Assembly: GCA_019247865.1 (NCBI GenBank)
Contig: JAFBAJ010000556.1
Span: forward strand, 1-10,315
Source: Acidobacteriota bacterium
GTDB taxonomy: Bacteria; Acidobacteriota; Blastocatellia; Pyrinomonadales; Pyrinomonadaceae
Length of the DNA: 10,315 nucleotides
Direction: 5' to 3'
Shown piece after piece: positions 6,505 to 10,315 of the stretch. The notes under the pieces were generated by a model. The model was given only the letters and a program-made list of their open reading frames with translations, ran no database searches and had not been told where the DNA came from. Made by a program: the position numbers and the translations under genes. Every line of letters begins with the position of its first letter. Position 1 is the first letter of the stretch.

Positions 6505-7008
6505 TGAAATAGCCTTGAACTCATCCCCGACCTTGAACACCAGATCGGCCTTCTTCCCGGCGAATTTGAGGTGTACGAGATTGACCTGATCGTCCAGCAT
6601 CTCGAAGAAGAGACGGTCGCGCAGTTGTGCGCCATCCAATCCCTCCGGCATCTTCGTTTCGACGTAGAGCCAGACGGCGTCCGCCTCCGGCTCCATCCCG
6701 ACCCACGTGAAAGCGCGCGTCTGCCCTTCGCGGTTCTTCAGATTAACCGACTCGTTCACGTAAGCGAGCGTCAGCGTCGCGGCCTCCGGCGTCTTATCCA
6801 GCCGCACCTGCTTGCCCGCGCGATGGCTCAGCATGTTCTCCAGGTCATGCACGTAGACCTGCAAAGCCACTTCGACAGACTGTTCTTCCGCGTTGTATTC
6901 GAGCTGCATCAGGCTCGTGTGAAAAGTGTGCGGCGGCGCGGCCTGCGCAGAACTCGAAGCCAGCAGGAGCGACAGTATCCCTGTCAAGATGTAAAGCTTT
7001 TTCCTCAT
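6502..7008 (-). CDS. DUF6702-like small secreted protein, coupled to the M1 peptidase
   Basis: This 168-residue protein has a clear signal peptide (MRKKLYILTGILSLLLASSS, likely cut after AQA at residues 21-23). The mature start 'HTFHTSLMQLEYN' is followed by 'EVALQVYVHDLENML', a pattern I associate with the DUF6702 family of secreted proteins; the assignment is from memory, not a search. The rest is predicted beta-rich, with 'LVHLKFAGKKADLVF' near the C-terminus and no catalytic motif. Its ATG (7008-7006) overlaps the M1 peptidase stop as ATGA, and there is no good ribosome binding site, so translation is probably coupled to the upstream gene. It may be a periplasmic partner of the peptidase (inference). 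Its stop lies 4 bases from a palindromic repeat. Confidence 0.85.
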   Translation of the reverse strand: MRKKLYILTGILSLLLASSSAQAAPPHTFHTSLMQLEYNAEEQSVEVALQVYVHDLENMLSHRAGKQVRLDKTPEAATLTLAYVNESVNLKNREGQTRAFTWVGMEPEADAVWLYVETKMPEGLDGAQLRDRLFFEMLDDQVNLVHLKFAGKKADLVFKVGDEFKAIS

Positions 7009-9338
7009 GGCTGCGTCGTCGCCGGAGGCAGGGGCTTCTTCTCAAGCTCCTGCATCGGATTCAGTTTCTTCTCTTCCTTGAAGAGCTGGAAGCGTGACTT
7101 GACCGGACGGCGCGGGAAGAAGTTGTTCTCCAATTCAACGTCCGCCGTTTCCAGGTGCGGGTCGAGCGCGATGGACTTGATCTCCTTGTTCGTCATGATG
7201 AGCTTCTGGACGTTGAAGTTATCGTAGCGCCAAATTTCAGCCGGGATGCGCAGCTCATCCGTCGTCCCGTCCGTGTAATCAATTTGCAGGATGACCGGCA
7301 TCACGAGACCGCCGACGTTCTTCAGCTCGATGACGTAGAAGTTGAGCCCCAGCTTGAGCATCGCGCGCTCATCTTCGGTTAGGGTTTCGAGATATTTCTG
7401 AAACTCTTCGCGGTCGCTCGCAGTCACTTTGAACTCGTCGTAAGTGTTATAGAAATCGTTGAGCGTCGGGAACTGCTCGACGCGCTTGGTCTGGCTCTTG
7501 TTGCGCTGGTCAGACAGGGTTTCGGGCTGCGCCGCTTTCTCCTGACGTGCGCGCTCCCTCTCGACTTCCGGATCGCGCGTGTCAATCGTGTAGAGGCGTA
7601 CGTGCTCGATGGAGATGTCCGTGTGGTCTGTCGAATAGAACCAGCCGCGCCAGAACCAGTCTAGGTCGACGCCCGAAGCGTCCTCCATCGTGCGGAAAAA
7701 GTCTGCGGGCAACGGCCGCTTGAACTTCCAGCGCCGCGCGTATTCCCTGAAAGCGTAATCGAAGAGCTCTCGTCCCAGCACTGTCTCGCGCAGGATGTTG
7801 AGCGCGGTCGCAGGCTTGCCGTACGAGTTGTTGCCGAACTGCAAAACCGAATCGGACTGCGTCATGATCGGCACCTGGTTCTCGCTCGCCATGTACTCGG
7901 TGATGTTCTTAGGCTCGCCGCGACGAGAAGGATAGCCGCGCTCCCACTCCTGCTCGGCCAGGTATTGCAGGAACGTGTTCAGGCCCTCGTCCATCCACGT
8001 CCAGTTGCGCTCGTCCGAGTTGACGATCATCGGGAAAAAGTTGTGGCCGACCTCGTGTATCACGACCGAGATCAGCGCGTGCTTGGTGCTCTCGGAGTAC
8101 GTGCCGTCGGTCTCCGGTCGCGGCCCGTTAAAGCAGATCATCGGATATTCCATCCCGCCGACGGGGCCGTTGACCGAGATGGCGACCGGATACGGATAGT
8201 TGAAGGTGTAGCGCGAGTAGACGTTGAGCGTGTGCATGATGGCGTGCGTCGAGTATTTTTCCCAGAGCGGGTTGCCCTCCTTAGGGAAATAGGACATCGC
8301 CATCACTCGATTGCCGCCCACATCATGGAGCTGCGCGTCCCACATGAATTTTCGGGACGAAGCGAAGGCGAAATCGCGCACGTTGTCGGCGAAGAAGACC
8401 CACGTCTTCTTGCCGCGCGGCTTGCTAGACTCGTTGGCTTTGGCCTCGGCGGGCGTGACGATGTAGACCGGCTGCTTCGCCGTCCGTGCCTGCTCCAAAC
8501 GCTCGCGCTGTGCGCGCGTCAGAACCTCCTGCGGGTTTTGCAGGACGCCGGTCGCGGCGACGATGTGATCGTCGGGCACAGTGATGCGGACGCGGTAGTT
8601 GCCGAACTCCAGTGTGAACTCGCCGGAGCCGAGAAACTGTTTGTGCTGCCAGCCGGACGCGTCGTTGTACGCGGCCATGCGCGGAAACCACTGCGCGATC
8701 TCGTACAAGTAGTTGCCGTCCTCCTTGAAGAACTCGTAGCCCGTGCGCCCGCCGATGCGCTTCTGGTCGTTGATGTTGTAGTTCCACTCGACCGAGAAGG
8801 CGACCGACGCGCCCGGAGCGAGAGGCTGCGGCAGGTCTATGCGCATCATCGTCTGGACGATGGTGTGCGGGAGCGCCGCGCCGCGCGCATCTGTGACAGA
8901 GGTGATCTTGTAGCCGCCGTCGAAATCGCGCCGCGCGATCAGATTATCAATCGTGTGAAAGGGCAAGTCCTTGAAGCTCGGCGCGGTCATCGTCTTGTAG
9001 CTGTCCGAGTCCTTCGCCCAGATGTTCTGATCCACCTGCAGCCAGAGATAGCTCAAGGTGTCCGGCGAGAGATTGTGATAGGTGACGGTCTCCTTGCCCG
9101 TGATGCGCTGGCGCGCGTCGTCCAGCTCGACATCTATCGTGTAGTCCGCGCGCTGTTGCCAGTAGCGGCTGCCCGGCGCGCCCGACGCCGCGCGGTAATC
9201 GTTCGCCGTCGGCAATTCGTCCCCGAGCTGTTTGAACTTGTCGCTCGGATGAGATTTCGATTGAGCGTGTGCGGCGAAGACGCAGGAGAGAGTTAAGAGC
9301 AGCGCGAGAAAGAGTTTTGCCAGCAAGGTCTGATCCAA
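7005..9338 (-). CDS. Secreted M1-family zinc metallopeptidase (aminopeptidase-like)
   Basis: This is about 777 residues counted from a TTG at 9338. The zinc site is HEVGH (428-432) followed after 18 residues by E451 in 'WTWMDEGLNTF', the HExxH-x18-E pattern of M1 peptidases. The exopeptidase motif appears as GGMEYP (394-399), a variant of GxMEN. The N-terminal beta domain contains 'YTIDVELDDARQRITGKETVTYHN', typical of M1 proteins. A signal peptide (LLAKLFLALLLTLSCVFAA, likely cut after AHA) implies export. The C-terminal third includes a charged stretch and a beta-rich region with 'IDYTDGTTDELRIP'. It probably removes N-terminal residues from extracellular peptides. No ATG exists in frame before the signal peptide (frame open to 9500); alternative starts are TTG at 9326 or 9473 and GTG at 9443. 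AAAGG lies only 2 bases before the TTG at 9338, so the start is uncertain. The stop overlaps the DUF6702-like gene. Confidence 0.94.
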   Translation of the reverse strand: MDQTLLAKLFLALLLTLSCVFAAHAQSKSHPSDKFKQLGDELPTANDYRAASGAPGSRYWQQRADYTIDVELDDARQRITGKETVTYHNLSPDTLSYLWLQVDQNIWAKDSDSYKTMTAPSFKDLPFHTIDNLIARRDFDGGYKITSVTDARGAALPHTIVQTMMRIDLPQPLAPGASVAFSVEWNYNINDQKRIGGRTGYEFFKEDGNYLYEIAQWFPRMAAYNDASGWQHKQFLGSGEFTLEFGNYRVRITVPDDHIVAATGVLQNPQEVLTRAQRERLEQARTAKQPVYIVTPAEAKANESSKPRGKKTWVFFADNVRDFAFASSRKFMWDAQLHDVGGNRVMAMSYFPKEGNPLWEKYSTHAIMHTLNVYSRYTFNYPYPVAISVNGPVGGMEYPMICFNGPRPETDGTYSESTKHALISVVIHEVGHNFFPMIVNSDERNWTWMDEGLNTFLQYLAEQEWERGYPSRRGEPKNITEYMASENQVPIMTQSDSVLQFGNNSYGKPATALNILRETVLGRELFDYAFREYARRWKFKRPLPADFFRTMEDASGVDLDWFWRGWFYSTDHTDISIEHVRLYTIDTRDPEVERERARQEKAAQPETLSDQRNKSQTKRVEQFPTLNDFYNTYDEFKVTASDREEFQKYLETLTEDERAMLKLGLNFYVIELKNVGGLVMPVILQIDYTDGTTDELRIPAEIWRYDNFNVQKLIMTNKEIKSIALDPHLETADVELENNFFPRRPVKSRFQLFKEEKKLNPMQELEKKPLPPATTQP

Positions 9339-9394
9339 TACCTTTCGGTTAAAGCTTAAGCTGTGTAGCTGTGATAACGATATAGTAACGTAAT

Positions 9395-9417
9395 CGCCGG
9401 TCGTTAGGAAACCGGCG
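9395..9417. promoter_or_regulatory. 7-base inverted repeat upstream of the M1 peptidase gene
   Basis: CGCCGGT (9395-9401) faces ACCGGCG (9411-9417) across 9 bases, within the 171-base gap upstream of the M1 gene. Its symmetry and position suit either a regulator site or a small hairpin in the leader. AT-rich sequence (9371-9394) between it and the gene could hold the promoter, but I see no clear -35/-10 pair. Confidence 0.25.
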
Positions 9418-9509
9418 CGGCAATGATGATACGCATGGCACACTAGACCATCCGGCGCAGGTCTGAAAGCCAATTGTGACCGATAGTGCCGGACGAGTGA
9501 CTAACCGCA

Positions 9510-10315
9510 TCAGCCGCCGGACGGAGCATTCATCCAATTCCCCGCGAGGATATGTTCCGGAGCCTCTTCGTCGAGCGCGATCCCGGCAATCGTTTCACTG
9601 ATCGTGTTCAGACCGTCGAGGCCCGGAAGCTGTTTGATGCGGCGACTGACTGTGCGCTCGAAAAAGCTGACGCCCGGACGCCCCTCGAACAATGTCCGAA
9701 TCAGCCTGTTCGTCTCGTGTTGCGGCTTGGCTCCCTGCCCGACCGGCGTCCAGAAGTTGCTGATCGTAAATCTCGCCAGCCGTCTGGCGTAGGTCGAGCG
9801 TTCGAGATGCAGCCGGGCGATGTGCCAGTAAAAGTTTGCGTGAGCAGACTCTTCGCGTGCAATCGCGCGCAGCAGATATTCGAGCACAGGATGTGCTGCG
9901 AGCTGCCACAAACGCCTGTAGCCTTGCAGCGTGGTGAGTTCGTTGATCGCGCCCCAGACCATGTGCGTGCCCGAAAAATAGCGGCCGAAGCAGTTGGTCA
10001 ACATCCCTGCGAGGTAATTCTCAACGGTGTAACGGACCGGGATCGCGGCCTTTGCGGCGGCCTGCCAGTTCGTGCCCACGGGGAACCCGGCCTCTGCCAG
10101 AAAACGATTGAGCAGCTCGCCATGCTCCGCTTCTTCCGCACTCCAACGCTCCATGAATCTGCGTATGACCGGATTGTTGCCCGTCGGCGTGCGCCTCAAT
10201 TCCTTGTAATAGATCTCCGTAAACGTTTCGACATCCCTCATGTAGATGAGGATCGGGATAAATTCTTTATTTAACGGAGTGTCCCGAATTTCGCTCCAAC
10301 GAAGGCCCGCCAGGA
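9510..10315 (-). CDS. Diiron ferritin-like protein resembling acyl-ACP desaturase (N-terminus outside window)
   Basis: The minus-strand frame stays open past a Met at 10241 to the window edge (24 more codons, including 'LRWSEIRDTPLNKEF'), so that Met is internal and the true start is outside. 267 residues are visible. Diiron-type ligands appear in order: 'DVETFTE' (Glu codon 10227-10229), 'WSAEEAEHGELLNRFL' (EEAEHG at 10119-10136), 'INELTT' (Glu at 9939-9941) and 'AREESAHANFYW' (EESAH at 9840-9854). These match the spacing and context of plant-type soluble acyl-ACP desaturases ('W.AEENRHGDLLN' and 'DEKRHE'), which use two irons and oxygen to introduce a double bond into acyl-ACP. The second pair, EESAH rather than DEKRH, and the overall divergence leave room for another diiron oxidase of the ferritin-like superfamily. 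It is cytoplasmic, with no signal or membrane segments in the visible part. Confidence 0.85.
   Translation of the reverse strand, partial: LAGLRWSEIRDTPLNKEFIPILIYMRDVETFTEIYYKELRRTPTGNNPVIRRFMERWSAEEAEHGELLNRFLAEAGFPVGTNWQAAAKAAIPVRYTVENYLAGMLTNCFGRYFSGTHMVWGAINELTTLQGYRRLWQLAAHPVLEYLLRAIAREESAHANFYWHIARLHLERSTYARRLARFTISNFWTPVGQGAKPQHETNRLIRTLFEGRPGVSFFERTVSRRIKQLPGLDGLNTISETIAGIALDEEAPEHILAGNWMNAPSGG

Noticed and set aside
7965..9296. A 443-codon plus-strand open frame antisense to the M1 peptidase.
   Set aside because: Its composition (Arg, Val, Asp, His-rich) is what the antisense strand of a GC-rich gene gives, with no motif, while the opposite strand encodes the full M1 zinc site.
9552..10274. 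A 240-codon plus-strand open frame antisense to the desaturase-like gene.
   Set aside because: The minus strand carries the ordered diiron motifs and stays open to the window edge; the plus frame has none.

Overview
The window looks like chromosomal DNA from a GC-rich environmental bacterium, most likely an Acidobacteriota of the Blastocatellia/Pyrinomonadales type. This rests on three things remembered about that group: secreted proteins joining delta-60 repeats to 'FDGDGKADLGVFRPSNG'-type FG-GAP repeats, LytS/LytTR kinase-regulator pairs, and three-unit palindromic intergenic repeats. It is an inference; there is no rRNA or other phylogenetic marker here. No tRNA, transposase, integrase, phage gene or CRISPR array was seen.

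Layout. A large secreted repeat protein on the minus strand runs off the left edge (1-1579; seven delta-60 repeats, then at least two FG-GAP/VCBS-like repeats). Next, also minus, is a secreted protein of unknown function (1868-2800). Divergent from it, on the plus strand, is a two-component pair: a LytS-type sensor kinase (2916-4025) and a LytTR response regulator (4025-4819), sharing one base (TGATG). A proton-coupled peptide (POT/PTR2) transporter follows (5047-6390, plus). Convergent to that is a minus-strand operon of a secreted M1 aminopeptidase-like metallopeptidase (7005-9338) and a small secreted DUF6702-like protein (6502-7008), overlapping by ATGA. The minus-strand gene at the right edge (9510-10315, N-terminus outside the window) encodes a diiron ferritin-like protein resembling acyl-ACP desaturases.

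The least gene-like structure is a palindromic element present three times (about 1752-1836, 4822-4906 and 6391-6504). Each arm is three tandem copies of an 8-mer (consensus RCGCAAAG), and the two arms form a near-perfect hairpin. Each copy lies 2-40 bases beyond a stop codon, and copy 3 fills the gap between two convergent genes. Symmetrical changes in both arms of copy 3 indicate that the hairpin itself is maintained.

Functionally, the right half suggests peptide scavenging: a secreted M1 peptidase with its DUF6702 partner, next to a peptide importer. The left half suggests surface or secreted proteins beside a signalling pair. No clearly new multi-gene defence or biosynthetic system is visible. 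The points most worth following are the repeat family, the coupled M1-DUF6702 pair, the M1 gene with no possible ATG start, and the unknown secreted gene divergent from the LytS/LytTR pair.
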